Shown here in pieces: positions 31,348 to 43,278 of a DNA stretch of 64,000 nt. The translations under genes and the position numbers were made by a program. The DNA comes from Scalesia atractyloides (taxonomy: Eukaryota > Streptophyta > Magnoliopsida > Asterales > Asteraceae): positions 29,949,857 to 30,013,856 of the forward strand of contig CAMTDV010000013.1 of assembly GCA_947069175.1 (NCBI GenBank), in the 5' to 3' direction. Each line of letters starts with the position of its first letter. The first letter of the stretch is position 1. The notes beneath the pieces were generated by a model. That model was not told where the DNA came from, searched no databases, and was given only the letters and a program-made list of their open reading frames with translations.

Positions 31348-33396
31348 TTAAACCAAATGGCATGACCATGAATTCATAATGAGCATAACGAGTTCGGAAA
31401 GCGGTCTTTGGGACATCTTCTTCATGTACTCTGAGTTGATGATAACCAGAACGAAGGTCGATTTTTGAAAAACAGCTGGGCCTTGAAGTTGGTAAAGAAG
31501 ATCATCAATGCGAGGTAATGGATAGCGATTCTTGATCGTTAACTTGTTGAGTTCTCTGTAGTCGATGCACATGCGAAACGATCCATCTTTCTTCTTCACA
31601 AAAAGGACAGGTGCACCCCAAGGCGAGGAGCTAGGACGTATGAATCCTTTGTCAGTCAACTCTTGCAATTGACTGGCTAGCTCTTGCATTTCAGAGGGGG
31701 CTAACCTATAAGGAGACTTTGCAACTGGTGTAGCACCAGGTATAAGATCAATGCGGAATTCGACTTCTCTTACTGGAGGAAGTCCTGAAATGTCGTCAGG
31801 AAAAACTTGCCGGAAATCTTTTACTACTGGGATGTCTTCGAGTTTCTTCTCCATGGTTCCCTTTTTGACGACATGGGTTAAAAATGCGACATAATTCTTG
31901 GGAAGATATTTTTGGGCTTGAAGACAGGACATTAATCTGAGCCCTTTCGATGGGGTTTTTCCAAAGATTCGTAGAGTCTGACCGTTTGAAAGAGGAATGC
32001 GTATAAACTTTTCACGGCATACAACTTCGGCCTGATGTTGGCTGAGCCAGTCCATACCAATTATAATATCAAAGCTTCCCAACTTCATAGGAATGAGGTC
32101 AACTAGAAAATTGTGATCGTTTAAAGTGAGAGTACAATTGCGTATAATAGAGTTTAATGAGACCGGTTTTCCGTCAGCAACTTCTACTGTTATGGATTCC
32201 ATGAGCTTATCACGATTTTGGTTTAGGATGGGTTCAAACTCTAAAGACACAAAACTTTTATCCGCGCCAGTATCAAACAACATGGATGCATAACTACCGT
32301 TGATAAGAAACGTACCATTAACCACATTGTTGTCAGCTCTAGCCTGATTAGCGTTGATGTTGAAAGCTCTTCCTCTTGCAGGTAGAGGAGCTTGGTTAGC
32401 TTGATTCACCGGATTGGCTTGGGCTTGAGCATGAATAATGTTCACTAAACGTGGACAAGTGTTTCTAAAGTGGCTTGGGTCTCCACAATTGTAGCAAGCC
32501 CGCATAGGTTGCACCATGGGATAGTTGGGTTGGTAGTATGATTGGGCTAAATGTTGGGTAGGTGGTAGTAGTAGGGGTTGTTGGGCTTGACCCATTATTT
32601 GTTGGTGGGTTTGGGTTGAAGGCTGGTGGCGGTTCGTTCGCTGAGGTATGCGACAGGTTTGAACAGTATGACCTGCGCGACCACAGCCGGTGCAATGTTG
32701 GCAGGGATGATCAGGAAAGTGGTGGTATTGGCAACGGTTGCATTTTGGTAATGGGCCAGAGTATGGCCTTTTGTATGGTGCAGGTGAGGGGGCAACTTGG
32801 GTAATGGGTGCAGCAGGGATAGGGAAATTCGTTTGTGTGACAGCGAAGTTTCTGGTGTTACGTTTCCTCTTGTTAGCAAACTTAGAGGAGGAGGTGGAAT
32901 GGCTTGAGGTTTGGCCCTCAACGGGGGCTTTCTTTTTCTCCTCTTTAAATTTACCGTTGTGAATTCGATTCTCGGTCAGTTCAGTAGCTAGTTCCATAGC
33001 AGCTTCAAGTGTTGCTGGCGAAGTGCTGAGAACTGAATCTTGAATTTTCGAGGGAAGACCTCGAATATAATGCTCGATTAAACGGTAAACTGGGGTGAAC
33101 AAGTTAGGGACCATTTGGTTCAACTCTAAGAACCTCTTGTTGTAGGAAGTATGATCTCCCTCCTTTTGCTTCAAAGAATGAAATTCGTCCTCTAGCTTCT
33201 TAATCTCACTTCTAGGACAGAATCGCCTCGTCATGATTTCCCTTAACTCCTCCCACGTTAAGGCCATTGCATCATCGATTCCCCTCTTACCCTTTTCAGT
33301 ATTCCACCAGGTAAGAGCTACCCCAAATAGTCTCCCGGTTGCGTATCGTACCTTGCGATCCTCGGGACAATCGCAGTTGAGGAAGGTGTTTTCCAT
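31348..33396 (-). CDS. gag-pol: Element E gag, protease and first part of RT
   Basis: A 682-residue open frame. The capsid region has ALTWWNTEKG (residues 27-36) and EFHSLKQKEGDHTSYNKRF. Cys/His clusters lie at about 219-248 (CNRC, CTGC-H-C) and a zinc knuckle CYNC-H-C at 301-314. The protease active site is D375-T-G (FDTGADKSFVS). The linker VVKDFRQVFPDDISGLPP leads into RT (SPYRLAPSEMQEL, FRMCIDYRELNKL, YPLPRIDDLL). The frame is lost near 31470. One fused Gag-Pol frame without a stop between gag and protease is usual for this clade. The true start lies upstream, before the shift near 33480. Confidence 0.92.
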   Translation of the reverse strand: MENTFLNCDCPEDRKVRYATGRLFGVALTWWNTEKGKRGIDDAMALTWEELREIMTRRFCPRSEIKKLEDEFHSLKQKEGDHTSYNKRFLELNQMVPNLFTPVYRLIEHYIRGLPSKIQDSVLSTSPATLEAAMELATELTENRIHNGKFKEEKKKAPVEGQTSSHSTSSSKFANKRKRNTRNFAVTQTNFPIPAAPITQVAPSPAPYKRPYSGPLPKCNRCQYHHFPDHPCQHCTGCGRAGHTVQTCRIPQRTNRHQPSTQTHQQIMGQAQQPLLLPPTQHLAQSYYQPNYPMVQPMRACYNCGDPSHFRNTCPRLVNIIHAQAQANPVNQANQAPLPARGRAFNINANQARADNNVVNGTFLINGSYASMLFDTGADKSFVSLEFEPILNQNRDKLMESITVEVADGKPVSLNSIIRNCTLTLNDHNFLVDLIPMKLGSFDIIIGMDWLSQHQAEVVCREKFIRIPLSNGQTLRIFGKTPSKGLRLMSCLQAQKYLPKNYVAFLTHVVKKGTMEKKLEDIPVVKDFRQVFPDDISGLPPVREVEFRIDLIPGATPVAKSPYRLAPSEMQELASQLQELTDKGFIRPSSSPWGAPVLFVKKKDGSFRMCIDYRELNKLTIKNRYPLPRIDDLLYQLQGPAVFQKSTFVLVIINSEYMKKMSQRPLSELVMLIMNSWSCHLV

Positions 33397-33660
33397 TTCC
33401 TCAAACCAGTGGAGGAGAGCAGTGACACCTTCAGTCCCTTCAAATTTAGGAGGATCGTAAGACTTGAAATGTTTATATGAGCACTTTTTGGTAGGAGGTT
33501 GCCGACGTTCTGGTCTTCTTGCTGGGGTGGATTTGTGGGATTTGTGGTGAGAGCTTGTTGTACTTGAACCACAATGTCAGGAAGCACCGCGGCCATTTGT
33601 TTTGCGATTTGAGTGGCCAATCGTTCGTGAGACCTTCCTGATCTTTTACCCCCCTCGTTG
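33397..33660 (-). pseudogene. gag: Element E gag N-terminus, separated by a frameshift
   Basis: On the minus strand this encodes ATQIAKQMAAVLPDIVVQVQ, the family's matrix-like start, then loses the frame near 33480, where CSYKHFKSYDPPKFEG continues in the next frame. The frame remains open upstream beyond 33620. I cannot fix the start codon. Confidence 0.7.
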
Positions 33661-34470
33661 TTGTCTAGCCGACATCTACAGGAACATACATAAGAAGATT
33701 GTGAGTTTATGGAGTCTTTTTAGGTGTCATGTGTCTTAAAGAAAATGAAAATAACATAAATATCAATAATGCAACTACATCCATAGGATGTCTTGGGTTT
33801 GCTCATGTTGGGCCTCAAATGTCCCCCATACCTTCACCTGTATAGTCATGTGGGCCCCCATGTCTATTGGCTTGGTAGGATTCACATTAGTATTGGCGAT
33901 TTAACACTCGCATCACCCGAATGAAAACCACGAAATATGTTTACGAGATGTATGGTCGGAATGTGTCCAGGTGTAGGCACAATGACAACTCAAAGTGGGG
34001 TTAGCTCCCACGACGTTTGGTATAGCATGCTTTGGCCTAATAGGTACTTCGTACTCTCATCGTTAGTCCCCAGGTAGGCAAACCGGTCCTTTATTTTGGA
34101 TTTATACGAATGCCAGCCTAGACAGGACGTTCCGACTACCGGTACTTGTACCCTTCCAGTTACTACATGCCCGTCATGAGAACTCACTTTGATGTGATTT
34201 GAAAATACAAAAATCATTGTAAAAACAATCATGAAAATGATGTGATGTGTGCTTTCATTGATATGATATGTTATGAAAATATGATTCATGATAGGCATTA
34301 TATACTAATATGTACTTATGAACATGCTTGCATAACATTGAATGTAACATTAAACATAAAACATATAAACATCATGAATTTTGCATGTAACACACAAAAA
34401 TCTTAAAAATTTCTAATCAACTATAGTATAGGCTCTAAGGGTCTAATAACCTATCCTATATCCCTATAGT
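33661..34470 (-). other. Leader of element E
   Basis: Untranslated region between primer site and gag. A block at about 34000-34200 is closely matched by 42660-42870 in the leader of element F. This shared leader is a candidate packaging or dimerisation signal (inference). Confidence 0.6.
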
Positions 34471-34486
34471 CATGGCTCTGATACCA
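34471..34486 (-). other. Primer binding site of element E (initiator tRNA-Met)
   Basis: On the minus strand TGGTATCAGAGCCATG is a 16-base match to the complement of plant initiator tRNA-Met, 3 bp from the LTR end. It is the best-preserved primer site in the window. Confidence 0.92.
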
Positions 34487-34489
34487 ATC

Positions 34490-37090
34490 TGTCACACCCT
34501 GACCCGCAGCGGAATAAGAGTCGGGGCATAATTGGGTTATCACCAAAGCTCATGATATTTACTAATATGTTTCATATTTATTAAAGTCGAAATTACATTC
34601 TCAATAATCCAAACATGTCCATACAAATACAAAGAAAAATAACCAACTAAACAATCCAAGCTCTAAACCAGTTTATTCTTCTAAGCCAATCCTATGTGTT
34701 TCTTGCTGCAGCTGGTTCACCTGTATCATGTGTAAAAATGGGGGTTTTTGGGTCAACATAAGTTGGCGAGTGAACCTTGTTAGATAAACATTTATTATTG
34801 ATTTCTTGTTATTTTATCAAGGAAAAATTGTGCAATAATCATATGTGAGCAAATGTAAATAATCAAACAATAGCAATAACAACCACAAACTAACATATGA
34901 ACTTTCATGAAATATAACATGAATGAAACTGTATATGTTGGAAACGTTACGTTCACGCTCATAATGTAATGGGGAACGGACGACCTATGATGAATGTCTG
35001 TGCGATCAAGGCTCAATCAAACGGAGCCGATCGTATGTTGGCAACGCTAGGTTCACGCTCATAATGTAATGGGGAACTGCTCAACGCTCATAATGTAATG
35101 GGAGCGGCGGCCTATGAAATTGCATGTACGGAAAATAATAAATTAAATCTAAACAATAACCACACAACAGTTGATACAAGCTGAATACACATTTGTTCAT
35201 GATATGATAAATGGTAAGACACATGATACACCCCAAAAACGTGATTAAAACGGGGAATTTGTAGAGATTCACTCACATTGGGTGCGTTTGGTTGGAGATG
35301 ATGAGATGCGCACGAGTTTGAAGGATTGAACAATGAGGATTAACTAACCTAAATAATAATGGAAGGTATAGTTAATGAGTGGATTCTATTAATAATTTTA
35401 ATAGGATTTTTAGATATATTTTTGTGAGTTTAAGGCTATTTACTATCTTTAAAAACATTATTTTTAAGTATTTTTAATTGATTTTTGAATTAAATTAAAT
35501 AAATAAAAATATAAAAAAATGTTGACTTTTGCGTTGACGATTGACTGTTTGACTGTTTGACCGGTTTTATTGTGTGAATGTATGCGCCGGGCAGGACTCG
35601 AACCCGAGACCTCCCGTACGCGTGCACGCAGCTCTACCAACTGAGCTACGTGTCTAACCCGAAATAATTATGTTTTTAATTATATTTATATACTAATTCA
35701 GTTTATTCAAAATTCATTTACTTTTAAAAAGGATTTTAATTATCAAACCGGTGCCGTCAACAGGTCTCGAACCCGGGACCTGTGATTTAACGTTACACAC
35801 AGTCCACCGCTGGACTGTGTGTCTAACTTGGTTAATATACAGATTTTTATTATACTTAACATCTAATTGCGAAAAGGATCCGGTTCAGTTAGAAAAAGAA
35901 CATTTTAATTACAGAGAGTGTGTGTGTATCAAGGATCGAACTCGCGGCGTGTGATATATGTGTGCACACAGTCCACCGCTGGACTGTGTGTCTAACCCGA
36001 GATAATATCCAAATTATAATAAACTTATAATCAACCTAACTTCGTCTTCTTCGTTACCGAATTACAGCCTACAATTACTCTATTGTTTCTTGTTTATTTT
36101 GATTGACAAACATTCAAAAGACTAAAATGAAATGGCAGAGACGATTTTGGAAGTAGACATACCGGAGGAATGATTTATCTCAGAATTCCGGCAAGGCGTC
36201 GGCTCTGTTTTTGTGAACTTCGACTGAGCGAACAAATTAACAGTTTTGATTAGCTAATGGTGGAATTTAAGTACTAAACAAGAATTATCAAAAGGTTTGA
36301 ATGAGTATACCGTTTTACAGCGGAAGATAAGAATTTTCAGAAGTTTTCCGGCGAGAGTGAATTATCCGATATCGACGTCTGAAATTGATTCCGATTGAAG
36401 GGTTTGAGTTAGTAACAGCTTAACAACTGATAGACAACGAAAGAATTTAGAGACTCACTGATTTGATGGAACACACGGTTTTCCGGCGAAAGTCCGGCGA
36501 GTTCAAATAGCTTCTCCGACGAACTGAAAATATTGCGGAAGTGAAATTTGAAGGTTTGCAGATGTGTTTGAGTCGCTAGAGGGGTCTATGATTGAAGTAA
36601 TTCAGAAATGAAAGTTTTCGGTTATTAAAACCGATCCACTCTTGAATTCAAGTCCATTCAAAGCTAAATTGATAGGAGGTGTCGGTGTAGCGGTTATAAT
36701 CGGTAAACCGCGAACAATCAAACGTTTTTGGACGTTTGGTGACCGATTTCGGTTACAGTTGGCGTCACCAGATTGATTTATGATTGACCATAAAATTTAA
36801 TTGTTTCCTAGAATTTACAGAAAACATCAAGTGGCGGAGTGGTTATATGTGTGTGTGATAAGTCTTTGAGCTTAAACCCGGCTGACCCGGGTTCGAGTCC
36901 CGGCAGCCTATTTTTCTTTTTTATTTATTTTTTTACTTTTTATCAATTATAACTTTTTATTCTAGTTTGTTTATTAATTATTCATCATTAAAAATTAAAA
37001 TGGACATAAATACGCAACGAAACATTTATAACTTGGTATTCGATTACAAACGGAGCGGGTTTGGAAAACCCGTTTTTGACAAATGTTACA
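34490..37090 (-). repeat. 5' LTR of element E (right copy)
   Basis: It matches the left copy, including all four tRNA-like modules: t1 at 35584-35655, t2 at 35749-35827, t3 at 35929-35996 and t4 at 36831-36908. The B boxes of t3 and t4 and the T-stem of t4 are better preserved here than in the left copy. Confidence 0.93.
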
Positions 37091-37095
37091 ACTTT

Positions 37096-37249
37096 GATGA
37101 ATTATGAATGGTTGTGGTTATGGAAGTTAAGTCATTTGGTAAAAACATAATTTTGGGGCAGAATTTTACTAACCTAGTCAAAATAATGCAAAAGTTTTGC
37201 AAAAGATGAATATCATATTTGGCTTACATCCACGGCCATAGTGATAAGC
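37096..37249 (+). other. Element C sequence between the E and F insertions
   Basis: A 154-bp island of element C that continues 26311 (after removing E) and is continued at 45515 (after removing F). It is AT-rich and non-coding, consistent with an intron-like region between pol and the env-like ORF. Confidence 0.7.
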
Positions 37250-39492
37250 TGTCACACCCCGACCCGCAGCGGAATATGTGATCGGGGCATGATTGGGTTA
37301 ACTCGAGAGCTTATGACTTGCTATTACTTATTTTAAATATACACTAATTCATATCAAGTGTCTCACAATACAAATACTTCACATAAACAATTACAAACAC
37401 AAGACGATGTTTATAACAAGTATATTGCACTAATTCGTTTCTTGTTAACTAAGGCCCATCCTATGTCCAATCTTCTCTTCGTACCTGTTCACCTGTATCA
37501 TGTGTAAAAAATGGTTTTTGGGTCAACAAAGGTTGGCGAGTGAATCTAAGATAAACATTTAAACAGATTGTTAAATTGGTTATTTCAATAAAAATGTGCA
37601 TGGTCCATATATGAGCATATGTATATATAATTAAATCACAAACCACATATTATAAACAATGAACATATGAACATGATGAATTATGAACTTGAGATCAAGG
37701 CTCAATCAAACGGAGCCGATCTAATGAGGCACCTGATGCTCAACTCGTATCCCACGAGGAACTAATGGGCCTTAAATGAATGATCCACTGAAATGATAAA
37801 ATGTAACCACACATAACCACAAACCACATAATATCAACAACGAACATATGAACATGATGAATGATGAACTTGAGATCAAGGCTTAATAAAACGGAGCCGA
37901 TCTAATGAGGCACCTGATGCTCAACTCGTATCCCACGAGGAACTGATGGGCCTTAAATGAATGATTGCACTGAAATGATAAAATGTAACCACACATAACC
38001 ACAACAAACAAATATACACATTAGATCACATAATGGTGGTAGCACATGTATAAATAAAGTAAATTACGACACATGATACGCCCCAAAACGTGAATAAAAA
38101 GGGGAATTGTAAGGATTCACTCACAGTGTTTGCGTTTTTAATCCTTAGTGAAAAACCGCACGAGAATAACGAGAAAATCAAATTGATAAGCGTGATTTAA
38201 GCTAGACAAATGAATGCAACAAAAAAATAAACGTTATGCTAGGCATGGCTAAATGAACGAACGTGATATGTTAGACTCGTTGAGCCTAACGAGCCTCTAT
38301 AAGGCTACGCCAAGCCTAAAGGCGAGCCTAAACTAGGCTACCTTAACGAGCCTAATGCTCCTTAACTAAGAACCTAAACTAAACTAATTAAACTAAGAAA
38401 GCAATAAATAAATGAATAACAAAAAACAAAAAAACAAAAAAAAAGAAGATTACCTCAAAAAAAGCTTTACAAAATGAGAAGAACTTGAAGGGCAGCACCT
38501 CCTCATCGAAAGCGGAAATAAAAACTACTACACACCACACCCAAAGGGGTATTGTGCTTGTGGAGCCACCAAATTTGGTTATTCCACTTGTTTATACTCA
38601 AACTAGGAGTTGCAAGCTATAAAGACCCAAGCAAGGGTATTTATAGGTGTGAAATGGAGCACAAAATGGTGATTGGGGTGATGTGGGATGACTGTAAAAC
38701 AAGATTTTCGCGTCATTCAAATCAGCAACAAACACCAAACTTGTTTTCGCGATTCCCGCTTCGTTATAACTTCGTTTCGCGCATGGTTTTCGTCTACGTT
38801 CATTATTTTCAGAGTACTATCATATAGAAGAGATTAATCCAACATCTATGGTGTCGAGAATTGGGTTTAAACCTTGGGTCTTGATGCGGGTCGAGGGTTA
38901 TGTTCTAATACTTGTGTTTGTGATTCCCGTTACCTGGAGCTCAGTTTTATGCATCATCTGAACCTACTTGATCCTTAGTATACCAAGTATATCTTGGAGC
39001 TTTGAATGGACCAGAAAGATAGCTCAAGGATGGAGAAAAGTTAGCAAGAAATTCACCCAAAAGTCATCTTATGACAAAACTAAGAATACGACATGTAGAG
39101 CTTTTTACTTGCGATCATTCTCCAAAACACAATTTCCTATCTTAAGGCGTGTATATAATGAAGTTTGAATGATAAGAAGGTTAGGATGTGATGTGTTAGG
39201 TATGTTCACGAGCTCTCCAAAGTTTTTGATTAACTTAAGGAAAGCCTTAGTTTTAGACCTTGAGATATGGAGGGTTGCTTCAAAATACATGGAAATGAAT
39301 TTACAAGGTTGTCTAACACATGTATAAGACTATAAATCACCAGATATGATAACATGTATGATCAAAACATAGAATCCAAGAAATTTTATTGCTTAAACAT
39401 TAAACAAAATTACGTGGAAAATGAAAACGGATCGAGTTACAAAAACAGGTTGGGTTTTAGGATTCATTCAATTTTTTTTTACGAATGTTACA
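37250..39492 (-). repeat. 3' LTR of element F (left copy)
   Basis: It matches 43279-45508. It contains a tandem duplication with a period of about 181 bp (second copy from about 37822) around the phrase GAGGCACCTGATGCTCAAC, and a field of GAGCCT/AGGCT repeats at 38278-38370. Both are shared by the other LTR, so they predate this insertion. Confidence 0.93.
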
Positions 39493-40090
39493 GTCTCCCC
39501 TACTTTTGGAAATTTCGTCTCGAAATTAGGAGGTAACCGTTTAGCTTTTTAACATTTGGGGGGTAAAGGTAATTCAAAAGGGATTGCAGTGTTTAAGGAT
39601 GTTGGAAATGGAAATTTTAACAAAGGTTTGATGTGGTGGAGTGGCTCAAGTGTTTTGTTTGTTGGTGAGACCCGGGGAATCCCCTGTCCACTATTTTGTA
39701 TTTCTTTTTTTAAATTTAAAGTTTTGAAATGTTACAAATCAGACCCCTTAACTCTAATATCCGAACTAACTTGGCTACTAACTCATATTACCTTAAAACT
39801 CACTTTAAAACCTTACAAAACTAACTAGATTTTATTAATGATTTTAATTGTGATATTAATTAAATTAAATTAAATTAAATTAATAAATAAATAAATCGAT
39901 GAATGAATTTAAATTAAAGAGTAAAATCTTTCAATGGTTATTTATTTCGCGAAACTTTCCGAAGTTTAAAGGTTAGGATCCGGATTTCAAAGTGGGTTGG
40001 ACTTCTGGATACCCGTTTTTGGTGGATGTTACAGTCTCCCCTACTTTTAGGAATTTCGTTCCAAAATTAGGAGGGAACCGTTCTTGAGGG
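39493..40090 (-). repeat. Double purine tract and LTR-terminus fragment inside element F
   Basis: The LTR terminus TGTTACA followed by GTCTCCCCTACTTTTGG (39486-39508) is repeated as GATGTTACA plus GTCTCCCCTACTTTTAGG at 40023-40048. The approximately 500 bp in between reads like the beginning (element sense) of a related but different LTR. A degraded t4-like module lies at 39632-39692. The structure suggests template switching or an old nested remnant. Confidence 0.65.
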
Positions 40091-40870
40091 TTAGTTAATA
40101 GGGTTTCTTATAGATTGGATCTCGAGTATGCTAGGTAATAAAAATCTCGATGATGCTAAGGATATACATAACCAGGTGAGTGTGAAGTTTTGATTTTGAT
40201 TGAGGCGGTAACGTTCCTAGTAAGGGTTGAATACATGAATCGCTTTTTGATGCCTGAGGTGGAAAAGTGAAAAGCGTTGTAACACGGAGATGGCTAACTG
40301 GATATTGTCTCATGATAAGGGGTTTTGAGAAAATCGAAGCGTCATAATGATAAAGTTACATCACAAAACGAAATCATCAACCACATCATTATCCAAATTG
40401 AGATTTACACTACTTATACAAAACTTCCCATAACCGTCTAACAATGCTTTTGCTCACCAGACAAGAACACTTATATATAGGAAGTACCTGCGGCGTATCC
40501 ACCATGTTCTTGTCAAATTTTCATTGGCCTTGTTATTAAGTCACGATTAATTCTATGTGACTCATCCTAAAATCTACCAAACATAAACAAACAAAACAAC
40601 CCATGCTTGAATCTCGAATCCAAAGAGAGCAAGACTAAATGACAGCGGCACCTCTCTCATGTGTTATGAGGAAGTGGTCAGTCTATGAAAAAGTGAGACA
40701 CGACCCAACTTCCCTAAATGATGAGAATGATGACATGAAATTTAATCAATGTATAGAGACATGTAATGAAACAAATTGCATTGATATAAATTGCATTAAT
40801 GGCATTAATACGAAATAATGAAATCTTGAAACATTATTACCCAAATTGAAAACAATGGTAATTTGAATAA
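40091..40870 (-). other. Non-coding interior of element F where pol is missing
   Basis: No RT, RNase H or integrase motif is visible in any frame. The sequence is AT-rich and unassigned. Confidence 0.55.
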
Positions 40871-42250
40871 TCAGGACAAGAAATGGAATTTATTAAAGCT
40901 TGGATTGGGAAAAAAAATAAAATAAACAAATGGAGCAGAGTCTTGAGTCTTCATGATGGGAGAAAGACTAGTTACGTTGTTCGTTCGCACCGTCGTTGAC
41001 CTCCACTGGGTTTGCGTTGACGTTGTAGGCTCTCCCTCTTGCTGGTGGGGGTGTTGGGTTTGCCTGGTTCGCTTGGTTAACTGGATTTGTTTGGGCTTGA
41101 ATGTTGATGATGTTAACAAAACTAGGGCACGTGTTTCTGAAATGAGTAGGATCACCACAATTAAAGCAAGCTCGAACATATGGCACCATAGGGTAATGCG
41201 GTGGTTAGTAGGGCTGGATCATGTTTTGGGCAAGAGGTGAAACTTAGTTTTGAGGAGTGCGACACGTGTTACTCAAATGGCCATAACGCCCACAATTGGT
41301 ACATAGACGACAGGGTACGGTGAGTTGGTGGGGATAGTGGCAGGTGTTGCATTGAGGGTGGGGACCAGTGTAGGGTTCTTGTTTGGTAGGATTCTTGTTC
41401 GGGTAAGCTGGGTTGGGTGCCATTTGGGTGATTGGGATGGCTTGGAGTGGTATGGCTTGTGAAGTTGGGTTAGTCGAGGCAATAGCGTAGTTTTACCGTC
41501 ACGCTTTCGTTTGGTATCGGAACGGGAGAATGTTTCGATCTTGGTTGTCTTTGGCTCTTCCACTGAAACCTTGTCAGTTGTGCCCTTCTTCTTAAAGTCT
41601 CCATTTCGGATATGGTTTTTGGTGAGTTCGGTGGCTAATTCTATTGCAGCTTCCAATGTTGCGGGTACAGTGCTCATCACGGAATCCTGGATACCAGAAG
41701 GAAGACCCTTAAAGTAATGTTCAATGAGATGGTAAAGATGAGTGAACATGTTTGGGACCATCTGGTTCAGTTCGAGGAAACGTTTGTTATAGGCCATGTG
41801 GTCTCCATCTTTTTCTTTAAGAGGTAGAATTCGCCTCCAACTTCTTGATCTCACTCCTAGGACAGAACCGTTTAGTCATTAGTGCCTTGAGTTGTTCCCA
41901 AGTTAGGGCCACGACAGCTTCAGCCCCTCTTCGACCCTTTTCAGCGTTCCACCAGGTTAAAGCTGCCCCAATGAGACGACCGGTAGCATAACGAACCTTG
42001 CGATCATTAGGGCAGTCACAATTTAGGAAGGTGCTTTCCATTCCTTGAACCATCATAGGAGTGTAGTGACCCCTTCTATTCCCTCATATTTTGGGGGGTC
42101 ACAAGACTTGAAGTGCTTATAGGAGCACTTGGATGTAGTTTCGTGAGCATTTATAGCGTTTGGTTCGACTTGATTGACTTGGTTATTAGTGAGGGCTTGT
42201 TGAACTTGGATCACAATGTTAGGAATCACAGCGGCCATTTGATTTGGGCA
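40871..42250 (-). pseudogene. gag: Element F gag, broken
   Basis: On the minus strand the N-terminal MAAVIPNIVIQVQQALTNN (42053-42238), the capsid pieces (41817-42056, ALTWWNAEKGRRG) and 41273-41854 (NKRFLELNQMVPNMF, LEAAIELATELTKN), and the nucleocapsid knuckle CFNC-H-C (within 40968-41189) all match the gag of E in order. Frameshifts near 41830, 41480 and 41250 break it. The coding sequence ends right after the knuckle, without a protease. If F moved recently, its particles must have come from another element. Confidence 0.85.
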
Positions 42251-43262
42251 GCTATGCGTCTACTGGAGTTTCTGGTTCTTTTTCCTCTAAGAAGGTGCCT
42301 AAAGGACATCTATAGGAATTTACGCAAACGAGATTGTGAGATTCTGTTGATGGATTTGCTAGCAGGGATGTGAAAAAAAATATAAACATATAATAAAATG
42401 AAAACTTTTGGGTGTATTTGAAAACAATAACTTCTGATAACACAACACTTTAAAGTGTTCTTGGGCTTTGCTCGTAATTGGGCCTTGCATGCCGCCATAC
42501 TTCACCTTCGTAATCATGTGGGCCCCCATGATTATCGGGATTTCGTATGGTTCGCATGTGTTAGCTTGGTAACGTACACTAAAACCCGGAGAAAATCGAG
42601 AAATGTGAATGTAACGTATGAAAGTAGGAGTGCATCCAGGTGTGGACACGGTGACACCTCAAAGTGGGGTTAGTTCACATGATGTTTGGTGTGGCATGAT
42701 TTGGCCTAATAGGTCCTTTGTACTCTCATCAGTAGTCCCAGGTAGACAAACTGGTCTGTTAATTCAGATTTATACGAATACCAATCCTAGACAGGACATC
42801 CCGACTACCGGTACTCGAACCCTTCCAGTTACTACATGCCCGTCACATGAACTCACCTTGATGAGATTTGAAAACGAAAAACATCACAAAAGTTTGAATA
42901 ACATAAAAATAAGTATTTGGAAAATGGAAAGAAATGGTTAGAAAACTTAAAGGAAATCGAGAACTTATAAATAAGGGTTTCATAAGTTTCGTATGGTATA
43001 TTTCAGGTGGAGTGATATGTATATATGTAACATATATGTAGACTTCATGACATAACTATAACACATTGCACATATCACATAATCAAGTAACAAAGAGAGT
43101 GCTTGCATGCGATTCTGTGTGAAATGAAAGGAATTTAAATGTCTGGGCAATAGCAAATCATAAGTCAAACAAAACATGAAATCACATAAGCACATAGGTC
43201 CTAGTTGACTAAAGTATAGGTTCTAAGGGTCTAATAACCAATCCTATATTCCTAAAGTCAAT
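42251..43262 (-). other. Leader of element F
   Basis: The block 42660-42870 closely matches the leader of E (34000-34200), including the phrases GACTACCGGTACT and CCAGTTACTACATGCCCGTC. The rest is unassigned. Its likely role is genomic RNA packaging (inference from conservation only). Confidence 0.6.
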
Positions 43263-43263
43263 A

Positions 43264-43275
43264 GCTCTGATACCA
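43264..43275 (-). other. Primer binding site of element F (initiator tRNA-Met)
   Basis: On the minus strand TGGTATCAGAGC lies 3 bp from the LTR end. The match to initiator tRNA-Met stops after 12 bases, unlike the 16-base match in E. Confidence 0.85.
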
Positions 43276-43278
43276 ATC

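Larger units (their letters stand above)
26317..37090 (-). mobile_element. Element E, chromovirus-like Ty3/Gypsy element (minus strand), nearly intact
   Basis: LTRs of 2657 bp (26317-28973) and 2601 bp (34490-37090) are flanked by perfect ACTTT duplications (26312-26316 and 37091-37095). On the minus strand the order is 5' LTR (right), a 16-base perfect Met-type primer site, leader, gag, protease, RT, RNase H, integrase, chromodomain-like tail, purine tract and 3' LTR (left). Two long frames cover most of gag-pol, with only a few single-base shifts between them. It is among the youngest insertions here. Confidence 0.93.

Noticed and set aside
32562..32804. Plus-strand ORFs opposite the gag of element E (also 30121-30327, 32738-32962)
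   Set aside because: Shadow frames of the minus-strand polyprotein.
38552..38827. ORF conserved in both LTRs of F (also 44606-44887)
   Set aside because: The conservation is simply LTR identity. The two copies diverge at the ends and show no recognisable domain.
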